In this document: piece after piece, positions 39,201 through 50,445 of the stretch
How positions within the stretch are numbered: position 1 is the first letter of the stretch
Layout of the letters: each line of letters begins with the position of its first letter
Notes under the pieces: model-generated
The model's database searches: none
What the model saw: the letters and a program-made list of their open reading frames with translations, nothing else
Told to the model about the DNA's origin: nothing
DNA from: Neelides folsomi
Taxonomy: Eukaryota > Arthropoda > Collembola > Neelipleona > Neelidae
Direction: 5' to 3'
DNA: 64,000 nt
NCBI GenBank assembly: GCA_034687125.1
Contig: JAQGBZ010000087.1
Span: 124,001-188,000, forward strand
Program-made: the position numbers and the translations under genes

Positions 39201-42200
39201 AAATAATAATGAATAAATGTTTGTTAGGTACGTGAGAACTGTTTCCCTTTTTTCATATAACTTCCCATAAATTTACACTTTCGCGCCTTCGTCCACCTTA
39301 ACTTTTTAAAAAATGACTTCAAAAGTTCCCTTTGAATTAAAGCTGCCTTCCATTACAGAGAACGCGGAAAAAAATAACTAGAATTCCATACGTATCTTTC
39401 CATCTTGGAACGAAAAAAAATTAATATTTAGCCTAAAACACCCTCACTATTTAATTGTACAAATACTGTCTGTCTTCCTATTTAATTCTTAATTGACCGA
39501 AAAAACCAGAGCAAAAAGCACTCACCGAGTTTAAATATACTTTTAAATTTCCCTTCCAAAACCGAAAGTATTTAAAAAATATATTCCAATAATGCTAAAA
39601 ACTACAATTTTATAATTTTGGTCTAATTCCTCAATTTTTCATCACGTGATTATCTATATATTTATTTTTTTAGTTAAATATAAAGGATTTAAAATAATAA
39701 AAACAAAAACAATTCTCATTTGTGTAAAATACCTGAATTCCTCACTTATTAATATAATTTATTAATTTGTGATTAACATTAATTAATTAATCTTTGTCAT
39801 TTATTTAATGACACTTTGTCTCATTTAAAGGCACAATTTTTGGGATCTACTTTTGTAAAATAAAACCTACATTTCGAGTGTTTTAGTATTTAGGACAAGT
39901 GAAATTAAAGTTAAATAAAATTAATAAACGAAAAAAAACAAACTTTCCTCTTTCACACAAAAAGTTTTATAATAAATTGAATAAATTCCTATTTAGTAAA
40001 ATACCCCTTCATACCTTTTTCTATCTAATAATATTAAAAATTAAATCTACTCAAAAACTATCGTTAAAACTAATGATTGACGTCAAAATTTGGTTTGGAT
40101 TATATTAAAGAATAGTCTGTATTTGATTGCACAAAGTGTATCTCTTTTCCTACAATAAAACTTTCCATTGTAAATTGTAAATTATCTCTCAAGCAAAAAG
40201 AATTCGTCAAAAGTGTGTCTGTTGGTTTAATTTTAATAAAATTTAAAATTAACACACTTAAATAATGAAACTCTTTTAAATCCTCTACTAAAACTGATGT
40301 GTACACATTTCCTATAGGTATGTTAAATAAATGTATTAAACCCCTCTGGCCCTCCAAAATCCCTACATCGATTTGGCCAAATTTGGCCAAACGGATTTTC
40401 AAACGTTTTTTAAGTTTAATTTAACACAACAGTTTTTCTTCTTACTTTTACAGTTTTTTAAGCCTTTTTAATCTTAGAAGCTATTCCAATAATTAGTAAA
40501 GTATAATGGATTACTCGGGTTTTTGAACGATTGAAAATCCGTTTTTATAAATTCGCGTCTGGCGCGGGTTGTAGTATCACACAGGGGAGTGTCGGAGGTC
40601 TTTTCCGGTGAAGTCGGCTTGGGCGGCAGAGATGAGGGACACAAGGGTCGAAGCGGCCGAGCAGTTTGGACTCGTGGAGTTTGAGTTTGAGTTGTTTGGG
40701 CCGGCCGGTGAGGACTTTGGCTTCCCGTGCTTCACCCGGACGTGGGCGTTGAGGTTGTCACTTCTGGTGTAGACACAGGGGCAGTAGGGACAGGAGTAAG
40801 TTCCAGGCATGTGGACGAACCTGTGTTTCCGTCCTCTAACCAACTTCCCACACAATTTGCACCGCTTCAAATGCGGGCTCCCCTTCACCTTCTCGAATAT
40901 CGAGCCGTAGATGCGCCCTGAAAATCACCCCCAAGGTCATAAGTCACCCTACATAAGTCACCAATCTCCAAAGGTCAAATAACTCAAAGATCCAAAAATT
41001 TCTCCCTCACCTCACTACTTTAATTCCCTCAACTTTATCCCATAATTGACTAACAAAATTATTTGGTTCCTGACTTGGACAATTTACTCCTATTTTGAAA
41101 CTCATTTACAAATTAACTACAATTAATGTCAGTAATTAATTAATATCAGTAATTAATAAAATCAATTAAATGATGTTGTATAATTAATCAAAATAGGTAA
41201 TATATAATAATTACCAATAAATTAAATTTAGTTTAAATGAGATATCGATCTTTCCTAAACAAACAGCTAACAAAGGTGAATGAATTGAATGAGAGAAATC
41301 ATTTGGAACGACTATGTGAGAAATGCCCGAGTTTAATTAATTAAATTAAAAATGAAAGGCAATTGACAATTTGTCCTTCTTCATTTACATCATTTCAAAG
41401 AACACCTGGATATTTTGAAATTGGGGTCAAAGGGGGAAGGGACGAAACGAGATAAAGGCACAAAGCCTCAGAATTCACTCACTCAGAAAGGATCCCATTT
41501 AATATTAGCAAATTGGCAGTAGAGAAAAGCGTAACAGGTTGAATTAACTCCAATTATCAATCCATTTGTTGGAAGACAACAAAGGCAGAGTGGAATGAAA
41601 TATTTAATTAAACCTTCGCCAAACCACCAACATGAATCTCCACTTTCCTCCAAAAATCCTAAAATTCAATTTTTACCTAATTTTACCATTAATTGGTTTT
41701 ATTCCGATTAATTTGTTTGATAATTTTGGAAATTAAAAAAATTGAGCAAAAAACCGGGAAAGTCATTTTGTGCAAATCTTATTTCGTCGCAATGAATAGC
41801 AAGATGGTAATTTTGCATTATAATGTGAATGATTTTGAATTTAATTGGAATTACTTTGCATTTTCGAAGGACTATTTTGTGCAGAGTGTTGCAAAGGGAG
41901 TTGGATGAGGAGGTTAAAAATTGTATTTAGCGATGCGAGGACAGGAATGACCTCGTAAGATGGAAATGAGGGCTTTTAAACATCACGTCTAAACATATTC
42001 CAGAACACTTCACAATAATTTGTGATTACTCCACCGCATGACATGAATATTTTGAACCATGGTTCTCTCACTATCACCATTACCATCATTTGAATAATAT
42101 AGCAATAGTCATCAACGTCATTACTTCTCTTTTATTAACACATGGAGAAATATCCTAAGATCTACATATATCAAATACAATAAATATAAATATATTTCAT

Positions 42201-42697
42201 ATTTAAAAGTATACCAAGAACGTATTTAAAGTTATAATATATCTAACTACATAACATAATGTATAGATCATCTCTTCTTAATCTCTTTGTAATTCTAATG
42301 CTAATAGGATTTATATATTCTCAATATAACAGTTTGACTTGCATTGTTAACAAGGATTGTATTTAACATCTTCATGTTGATTCGTCCGCTATCTTCTTAT
42401 AATTATGACGAGCTTCTAATTACCATATACTTATGTATTTGGTAATTTTCCTACCTTATTTCCCTATTTATGGAGTAGCAATAAGGTCTATTATATTAAC
42501 GTAAGTCTCATTTATTTAGAAATAATGATTAGACCATTTTTCTACATTTGGCAAAAACTACTCATTTCTCCTTTTTAAATAAAGCTTATAAAGATTACCA
42601 ATCTTCTATCAATTTAAAAAGTATTTTATATTCTTTAAGTTAATTTTATAACTTTTTCGGCACCAAGAATATATATCTCAAAGTAGTAGATATTTTA

Positions 42698-42728
<31 letters not shown>

Positions 42729-45110
42729 CAGTACCTAATTTTATGTCTTTAATATTTAGATATTTAACAGATCTATTTGTATATAATATGGAATTAATTG
42801 AGTTGGAAGAAATTGAATTTGCTTTTGACTTTGGGTAATCTCATGAGGGAAGTCGTTGTTTGCAATTGACAGTGTTGATTTTGTGGTAGACTCTGAGGTG
42901 ATTTCTGAGAGTTGACTCTCTCGGGTACTCGTGTCCGCAAATGGAGCAAGAGAACCGCCGTGGGCCAGGCAAGAGAAGAAGCCGAGGCCCGAGTCTCGCC
43001 CGTCGAGACTCTGCAACAAACAACAACACCTCTTATTTCTCACAAAAATATACAACTTCAGAAATCTCCTCAGATTCTTCCTAAATTCAAACTTTCCCCT
43101 TTAAACTAATAAACAATTAAATACAGAAATTGTATTTAATTTAACATAATATTAACAGTGTATCCACAAATTTTCCATCTAATTCTTAAATGATTTATTG
43201 GAATATTTTAATCAAATTCGAAATTGTCATTTGGCCATACTAAATAACGAAGTAAAAAGATGACCACGCATGCTCTCACATATTTAGGAGAAACTCCATC
43301 GGTTCCATTAAACCCTCATTCAAATTCATGTAAAGCTTCATTAAATATTCAACAGTCTGCCTTCAATATTGTAGTTGGCAATAAACTAAAAATATCCTAT
43401 CAATTTCACCATTTGCCTCTCTCCACTCTCATCAACATCTTTCCCATGTCCAATTCCCTTAACTAACTATTTCCTATCTCACTAATTGCTTTCTAAAACC
43501 TTTTAACTTTCCACCATTTTTAATTTTCACAATTTTCCCTCCCCTGATTTTGCCAAATAGAAAACAAGGTAGGTATATGAAAATGAGGATGATGATGGAA
43601 ATTATGAATTTATTAAATCGCCGGGCAGAAATCAGAAATGGACCCCTCTCTAAAAACACTACTTTTTTAAGATATTTAATTAACATTAAGGAAAATACTT
43701 TGTCTTGGACGCCAAGTGTTTTTCGTAGTGAGGTGAGAGGGAAAAGAAGCGAAAAAGAAGGAACAATGAGGCAACTAAAGGATAGAAAAAGGTAAATTCA
43801 AATTAAATCTCACCGTCTGTCATTTCAAGTCCGTCCGCATTTGAAGATCCCATATGGTCCGAGTCGCCTCCTTCGCACTTCATTTCATCGTCACTCGATT
43901 TGCCCTAAAGGTCAAAGGAGGTCAAAACTTAACAAATCTTTCATCCATCACTCAAATATCTAATTAACTATATATTATTTAACTAACTCTGTGTAAAAAG
44001 TTAAAAAAATTGGCTGAATATTCAAATTAATTTATATTTGCATAATTTAGTCAATTGTAGTTAAATATTAATGGAAAAGTAACGAGATAATTTTGAATTT
44101 AATTTGAATGTTGAATAAATTGTAAATTGTAATTGCAAAATTTAAGTACGAGTAATGAGGCAGCATTAGGATAATAGCCAATCGTATAGCGATCGTCCAT
44201 CCCATCATCGTCATCATCATCGTCGTCGTCTTCTACTTTCAAGTTCATATTTGGGTCGACCTCAAACTCGTCGTCGCTCTTCGTCCCTCCAGAGTCTCCA
44301 ATCACAGGCATGAGGAAAGAAGTCGGGTCGAGGATGGGGGCAGGTGAGTCTTTGTCTCCCCCCTTCCCTTTCCCAATGGCGATGAGGGCAGGGGGAGACG
44401 GCCGACTCCCGGAACTTGACACGATCGGAACAACTTCCATTCCTCCTCGATGAAGCCCAGTTTCCAATTTCAACAATGCTTCCTATGAAATTAAATAATT
44501 GAAATTAAATTATTATCATTATCAATTAATTAATTATTAGTAATACTTAGTAATGGTGACTGATGATTAATGAAATTAATTATCTTACAACATGATGGTT
44601 ATTGGATGGTACAATATCTTGGTCCTCATTGGAGCTCGTCGAAGGCCTTCTTCGTTTCCTGGACGGGGGATCCGGTCTGGCTGAGGAGCCTTCACTGTGT
44701 TTGTTATTTTCTTGGGGATGATGATGGTGATGGTCTTTCGCAGCTCCGTCGGGGCCCTCGGTCAGCCCGCGGATCTTCAGGGCCTCGGCGGTCTTGAGGA
44801 AGTCCGAGAGAGAGGATTGACTCACGTTGACCTCCCCTTTATACATGAAGGAAATGAGGGCCTTCATTTCAGCTCCCTTGATGTCCTTCATGAAGATGAT
44901 GGGATGCGGGTGGGAGTTGGAGAGGAGCAGCGATTCAAAGTACGGGGAACACGCTGAGAGCACCGTTTGGTGCGCTTTGAACGTCTGACCCTCACAGGCC
45001 AAAGTGACGTCCGTGAGGGACTCTTGCTGTAACAGCCGGTCGAGAACTTCCATGAAATTACTTGCATGGTTGTTCCACCGGAGACAAAAATGTTGGTCCA
45101 CGCCCCCCAT
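36003..45110 (-). CDS. fru: Fruitless-like BTB zinc-finger transcription factor with three alternative C-terminal exons
   Basis: Shared exons 44589-45110, 44150-44482 and 43814-43904 encode the BTB domain and a variable linker. The third ends one base into a codon. Three zinc-finger exons (43010 to 42841, 40917 to 40577, 36271 to 36003) all begin with two bases that complete that codon. Resulting isoforms are 371, 428 and 404 aa. The BTB ([47 protein letters not shown]) is closest to Drosophila Fruitless among BTB-ZF proteins, and the zinc-finger exons follow the Fru pattern [10 protein letters not shown]...H...H then CxxC...H...H. In insects fru specifies male courtship circuitry and has wider neural roles. 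Alternative 3' exons give different DNA specificity. A non-coding upstream exon joins at the acceptor ending at 45123, so promoters lie further right. The tramtrack/lola group is the main alternative identity. Confidence 0.85.
36272..40576 (-). other. fru-like intron between zinc-finger exons B and C
   Basis: AT-rich intron of 4.3 kb. It would also contain the 3' UTR and poly(A) site of the exon B isoform at its right end. Long frames at 36284-36550 and 40100-40402 (minus) are AT-driven and have no domain. I looked for further CxxC...HxxxH zinc-finger exons here and saw none. Confidence 0.5.
40577..40917 (-). CDS. fru: fru-like alternative exon B: two C2H2 fingers
   Basis: Starts at 40917 after TGATTTTCAG with two bases completing Gly, then [18 protein letters not shown]. 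Finger 1 is C-KL-C-8-H-3-H ([17 protein letters not shown]) and finger 2 is C-PY-C-12-H-4-H ([20 protein letters not shown] then KH). A Ser/Asn/Pro-rich tail ends with TGA. 112 aa plus stop. The exon is much GC-richer than flanking introns. The first, compact finger with a short C-to-H spacing is typical of Fru/Lola zinc-finger pairs. Confidence 0.9.
40918..42840 (-). other. fru-like intron between zinc-finger exons A and B
   Basis: AT-rich intron that must also hold the 3' UTR of the exon A isoform near its right end. It contains an (AT)13 run at 42703-42728 and TACATA-type tracts at 42130-42430. No additional zinc-finger exon was found. Confidence 0.5.
42703..42728. repeat. (AT)13 microsatellite
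   Basis: Twenty-six bases of uninterrupted AT alternation, about 110 bases downstream of the stop codon of zinc-finger exon A on the minus strand. Confidence 0.9.
42841..43010 (-). CDS. fru: fru-like alternative exon A: single C2H2 finger
   Basis: After a strong acceptor (TTGTTTGTTGCAG) the exon begins with two bases that complete a Glu codon with exon 3. It encodes 55 residues: a basic leader ([18 protein letters not shown]), one C2H2 finger ([20 protein letters not shown] then RVYH, spacing C-2-C-12-H-4-H) and a short tail. The other two variants carry two fingers, so the missing first finger is notable. Another frame of the same exon is open for longer but has no domain. AATATA-rich DNA follows. 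Confidence 0.78.
43011..43813 (-). other. fru-like intron before zinc-finger exon A
   Basis: Ordinary AT-rich intron of 803 bases. Short frames at 43260-43466 and 43550-43795 on the plus strand are not supported by domains or splice signals. Confidence 0.5.
43814..43904 (-). CDS. fru: fru-like exon 3: last shared exon
   Basis: 91 bases between an acceptor (CCTTTGACCTTTAG) and a donor (ACGGTGAG). It encodes [20 protein letters not shown] and ends ...EMTD plus one base. This phase-1 end is matched by the two-base start of every zinc-finger exon downstream, which is the main evidence that this is the splice hub. Confidence 0.8.
44150..44482 (-). CDS. fru: fru-like exon 2: linker with acidic run
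   Basis: 111 codons in phase 0, preceded by a good acceptor (TTTAATTTCATAG). The sequence is low-complexity: a Ser/Pro part ([10 protein letters not shown]), then [19 protein letters not shown], then an acidic stretch with nine consecutive Asp just after LKVED. The donor at CTC then GTACTT (44148-44149) is weak, and an earlier donor-like GAAAGTAGAAG in the KVED codons is an alternative that would break the frame unless the next exon differs. The frame stays open past the weak donor for 14 codons. The exon is well supported; its 3' boundary is less sure. Confidence 0.75.
44589..45110 (-). CDS. fru: fru-like exon 1 (coding): BTB/POZ domain and basic linker
   Basis: 174 codons starting at the ATG at 45110, ending at a GTAAG donor in phase 0. 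BTB residues about 6-118 mediate dimerisation. Landmarks are [49 protein letters not shown] and the C-terminal helix before GLTE. After the domain come a run of five His, a Ser-rich part and the basic [10 protein letters not shown], a probable nuclear localisation signal. The exon is GC-richer than anything around it. The sequence before the ATG (TTTTTTAGGTATCGTGTAGG) contains an acceptor, so the BTB exon is probably the second transcribed exon. Confidence 0.92.
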
Positions 45111-45507
45111 CCTACACGATACCTAAAAAAGTAAAAGTAAAATTTAGTTAAAATTGTAATAAAAAACGGTTAAAATTTATTATTTAAATAATTAATTAAG
45201 ATTTGTATATTTAACTACGATTTAAAACATTGATCAAAAATGAAAATGCTCTCATTTTGGAACATAAAACTATTTGTAAAATTAACTCATATTTTCTAAT
45301 TAATTTAATTTAAATTAAATTTTAATGATTTTTTCGTCAGTTCTTAATTCATAATTTAAATACTTTAATTTTAATATGATTTCTAAATCCTGTTAAACTT
45401 AAGCTTGTAAATATGAGCCATGTAAAAAGAATAAGATCATCATCATCATCATCAATAAAAGAGTCTTTTTATAAGACTTGTGGGATTTGCAGGATAATCT
45501 CATTCCA

Positions 45508-45795
45508 TTAAACTTTCAACTCCTCAGGAAAAATTGAGTTAAATGAAGAAAATTCAGGATCTGCAACAGGTTCAAAAAGTTTGAAGATTCCAAGCGCAGA
45601 CTCGCCCTTTGGAGAGTAAAACTGATATTTTGTTAGACTCAGAAAGTTCTCTCTATCACAAACCAATGTCGAGACTCTGTGAGTTTCATCGAGTTGTGTA
45701 ACTTTTCCAAATCTTTTCAACTTCCCTTTGAACCCTTAAGACCTCCATGATCTCGACAAACACACAGGTCGTTACCGATTCCAAATTTACCTTCC
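45508..45795 (-). pseudogene. Exon-like sequence with a frame break, unknown family
   Basis: On the minus strand one frame reads GKFGIGNDLCVCRDHGGLKG and then stops; the neighbouring frame continues as KLKRFGKVTQLDETHRVSTL and stays open for about 70 codons to a TAA at 45508-45510 (ending SIFPEELKV). The protein-like texture in both frames and one break near 45730 suggest a decayed coding exon or retrocopy in the fru-like upstream intron. An alternative is one short terminal exon that begins at the TTAAG near 45736. I do not recognise the family. Confidence 0.3.
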
Positions 45796-48668
45796 TTACA
45801 AACAATAATGATTAGGAACTAATGAGTGTATTGAAATTTATCACCGTGTTTCTCATAACCTTCTCCTTTTATCTTCATGTCAAATTACTCAACTTCTTCA
45901 ACTTCATAAATGTCAAATGAGGAGAAATATCCTAAATTGAATAATAATATACCTTTGTAAACAACATTCAATTTCTCTTTGTAATATGCTATAGTTTAAT
46001 ACAAAGGGAAATTATATTATACTTAATGTTATATTAGTAGTTATGTTATTTAAGTTAATACTTGGTATTCACTTCTCATAAACTTGTTGTTTTACTTAAT
46101 GAATTTGTATAATATACCTAACTTTACTTAATGTTCAAAGTAAGTAAGAATGTATGTATTTACTTATAATAGCCCTTTGTATTTATTACGCCAGCCAACA
46201 CAAGAGTTGTTGAAATGCGATGATTCTCCTGTTAATTGGTTTCTAATTGGTTTCCTTAATTGGTCCGTTTTCCTCCAAGGGAGATAATAATGTATCTGGG
46301 CAGAAAGGGGAGGTGAGTCATCCGGGAGTGTCTGGGAATAGAACGGAGGGAGATATTTGAGGGCGTTGGATGCCTTGAGTGGATGCCTTAAGAGGGAAGG
46401 GGGAAAGTTCGGGTTTCCTCCGAAGTGTCCCGAAGTCTACATGGGGGAACTTTGGTCATTCGAGGAGGGTCTGAGGGTGACGTTCCCTGGCAACTCATCG
46501 ATCCAAGGGGTGACTTCATTTAAGGCACGCAGGACACGATCAATAAAAAACATTTCCCCTCACACGGTCAGCTCAGGCATCCCCTCAACATACACACACA
46601 CACACGTCATTCAATATTCCAAGACCGCCCTTTAATCCAATACATGAGTCAAATCAATTCCTTCCATATTCATACCCCTAATGGACGTCTAATCCCATCA
46701 ATTGACTCACTTTTTTAATCCACAATATCCCATACACATGTATGATACAAGTGGACATCACCACACACTTGACTATTACATACACATATCATATTTGTAC
46801 ATATTAAATATACCATAGATCTACTCTTTGTCAATTATGCCATTCTCATATATAAAAAGATACTCTTATTTACTTACAAGTAAATTTATCTGTTACAGAT
46901 AGTTATTAAGAATTTAAAGAAAGGTTTGTGGAAGAAAGCATCATTTAAAATAGGAATTAAAGGAGTTTGATATTTAACTATTTATTGTAACATTGATTTA
47001 TATTGGTGCGTGAATTGACAGACACTTTTTTATATTTAAATGGAATGGGCCAATTGAGGGGAATTCATTTGAGTGTATTTGTAAAGTCATATCGACGTAA
47101 CGTGTGAAGCCGGATGAGGTAAACCAGAGAGAAACATGGTCAAAATACAACTCTTTATCTTTACGTATAACGCCCATACTCCATTTAATAATATATTATG
47201 AGTGCTTTGGCCGAGCTTATCCAACGAAGGAGAATAAGGAAAAGATAAAAGGATATTTAACTGTGCAAACTAATACAAACAACGACGAACCATTTCCATT
47301 TTTTAACCAAATGAAAATGATTGTTTTATAGAAAAAGATAGGACAGAAAACTCCGATAAAAGTTTTATTAAAATTTAAAAAAATGACAGTTTTTAATAAT
47401 TTTACTATTAGATAATTTGGTATTCAGTTTTGATTTTCCGCGATTATGCGAATAAATCCAATAAAAATGGTTTGCTTTCCAAATTGGATCAAAAGAAATG
47501 CATAATTTAAATTGAATGAAGTGTTCGCGTCATATTATGAGGACTTTGGATAATAAAAGTGAATGAATGTTTTTCGACCCGCTATCCCGCATTGTTCATC
47601 TTACAATGTCTCGCTGGTTTTTTTTTCATGTGTGTAAGGAGGAATCTCCTGTGTGTCGCGTCGAGATTCTTCGTGCTGCGGCAGAGTGAAAGATGAAAAG
47701 GAAATGCCTCGAGGACGTTTGGGAAAAGAGTGGAAAGGAAAGAATTGAGGGAATCTCAAATGACAAAAAAATACATTTTCTTCCCAAACACACACACACA
47801 CTTGGATTAAACTTTCCAGTACATTCGACAATATGATACAATGGTGAACATGATACAACAATCCTGAGTTATGCAATACAACCAAAAATCTTTAAAATGA
47901 ATCTGCACTTGTCCATTCATATATGAATAAATAAATAACAATCGTAATAATGTTACAAAGTATTACCTATGTTAGTATAAATTAAATAACTATAAATAAA
48001 ATCATACGTATAAAAATACGTAATGTACCTAAGAAGGATATGTAATTGTACTGAGGTATACAAAAAAGAATGAAAACTGTTGAGTATTCTTAGATGTTTT
48101 ATTCTACGCATTATGCAGGTTGACTTTTTTGTAAAGGTCCTGAAAGTAAGGAAAATAACTTCTAAGAGCCTTTACATTTATTTGTCAAAGTGTTTTCTCC
48201 CTCATTGAATGAATTGAATGGAGGAGGAAGGAAATAATAAAATATATTATTGATTCCGTTGTTAAAATAAGGTCGCGTTCCTTTCCAATAAAACACGGCT
48301 GGAATATGACTTGTTCCACTTTAACAGGAAAAGCAGAGAAATATTAAAACACTATTACTAAAAAAAGTAGTAAGTACAATACAGTGTGTACTGTGAATGG
48401 AAAACCCAAATTACATAACCAAACTAAACTTACTTATTTGTATGTAATATTGATACAACTGAATTTATACAACAAACGTATACCTACATATAGAATACGT
48501 TCTGTATGTATCTGTATGTAGTAGCTATTTATACAAGAACTGGAGGGAATGAGGATTGTATTAAAATTTTATAAAGTGAATAAAAATGTTTAAAGCTTCC
48601 TTTTCAATTCTCCGTATGTTCACTGCAGAGCCACATGACCCAAAACAGAAACCAGGAGAGAATGAAAG

Positions 48669-49244
48669 CTATGTGTGATGTATGGGAAATGAAGGAAGAA
48701 GGGTATATCTATAATTTTGGTATAATTCTATTATAGTTGTATTATGCAAAAAACAGGGAATCAACCCAGATGATTCCAATTGGGGCAATAAAGTAATTAA
48801 AGTGACCTTTATCGGAAGGAGATCCTTCGGTTCCTCGTGGAGTCTTATGACTGCAGGAGTTCCATGGGAGTGACTTGGACGAAGGCCGGGAGGATTGAAC
48901 TCTGCGAGGTATCTGAACTCGGAGGATACTTGGCGTACTTTGAGAGCCGTCGGCTCCAAGTCCACCCAACCTCCTCCCTTCCCCTCGACACATTCGCAAA
49001 GTGGCGAAGGAACGGCAAAGGGAGTTCCCCTCACACTCAACATTCCTGCCCTGAGAGTCCTTCGCAGAGCAACCCAGGGATTTGCAGAGAGGGGTGAGGA
49101 GGAGATCCATTCAACATTATGGAGCTTCAGACTCACAATCCTCATCATCATATGGTCATATCCCTTATAGGAAAATAAGTATCTCTGAGGGGCATCCTCG
49201 TCCAAGGTTATGCAACTTAGATGTAATACTATTGGTAATTTCAT
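48669..49244 (-). other. Long open frame in a GC-richer island, coding status doubtful
   Basis: A 191-codon minus-strand frame runs through an island that is also open on the plus strand (86 and 91 codons) and in another minus frame (122 codons). Multiple long overlapping frames point to low stop density from composition rather than to a gene. No signal peptide, domain or splice pattern was seen. A regulatory island or a UTR exon of the fru-like gene is as likely. Confidence 0.3.
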
Positions 49245-50129
49245 GCCAATAGTTTTTCACACGTTCAGAAGGTCCTTAGCTAAAGGACTTATCTAATTTA
49301 TTAACAAATAAATCTTCAGAATACAAATACAAATATCCTAAAGAGAATTTAAAGGATTTGGTAGTAACGAAATCATGGTAGCTATTATTTTTAACTTTGA
49401 ATATTTAATATTAAAATAATTAAAATATTTATTAATGAACTTAATGCTACTTATAACTACTTTACTTTTAGTAAGTAAAGGAGCATTTTGATGGTTCAAT
49501 TAAGGAATGTTATTCAAAATAGGAGAGTTTGGTAATTATAGTTTTCGAGGTTTATGGATCCATGTAACATATCTTTACATTGTTGGGCCTTTATGGGTGT
49601 TTGGTTAATTAAAGCATTGTGGAGAGTGAGCTGATCCAATAAAGGGGATGTATGGATTCTAGCAGGGGCCACGAGGCGCGGAATGAGTCAATGCACCTTG
49701 GGAGGGACGAAGGGAGATTCCAGACCCAGAGGAGTTATATAACTCCCCCGACCGTGTGCAGGTTCCCTTTTTCCAGCCTTAAACCTTCTACACCTTCCAC
49801 CCAACCCCAACAGCCCCAAACCCTTGCAAAATCCTAAACTCCCATTCTATGTACAAAATGGTGTAAGTGTACTTCATCCCACTTCTATATAAAACATCAT
49901 TCACCGTCATCATCAACCAACCATACCAAGAGAGGAATCTAGGCCCTGGCTTTTTATATGAATAATATCTAGCATTGAGAGTGCCTTTGGGTCTTATGTG
50001 CAAAGCTGTCTATCCAAGGATTTGTACGTTTAGCAAAGGGATTTTAATGAAGGTTCATTCTGATGTAAGTTCCAATAAAGTACAAGCAGAAAAAAGTACA
50101 AAAACTACAAGCACAAGCACTTTGAGAAC

Positions 50130-50445
50130 TGCGAGCACTTGAGTTTCATTTATACATTGGCATACATATTGAATACTCGTACATTGGAATATTCCATGTT
50201 GGAATACTATTAGATTGTGAATTGTGAGAGTACTTTGTATTTGCTTATTGGAGTACTTTGTACATTTGACTATTTTGTATGCATTTAGTGTATTCTGTAC
50301 ATTGGAGCCTTTGTATATATATATATATTACATTATGTAGATGATTGTATTTGTACAATTGAATATATTGTAAATGGTAACGTTGTATGAGAATCTCATA
50401 GATTGAAATATTGTAGATTGGAATATTGTTGATTGGAATATAGTT
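50130..50445. repeat. Degenerate minisatellite based on ATTGGAATATTG
   Basis: Three near-perfect 15-base units (GATTGAAATATTGTA, GATTGGAATATTGTT, GATTGGAATATAGTT) lie at 50401-50445. Looser copies of the same theme (TACATTGGAATATTCC, GTTGGAATAC, TATTGGAGTACTTTGTAC, GTACATTGGAGCC) are scattered back to about 50150. Confidence 0.6.

Noticed and set aside
40100-40402. 100-codon minus-strand frame inside the fru-like intron
   Set aside because: No zinc-finger cysteines or histidines in pattern and AT-driven codons; not an additional alternative exon.
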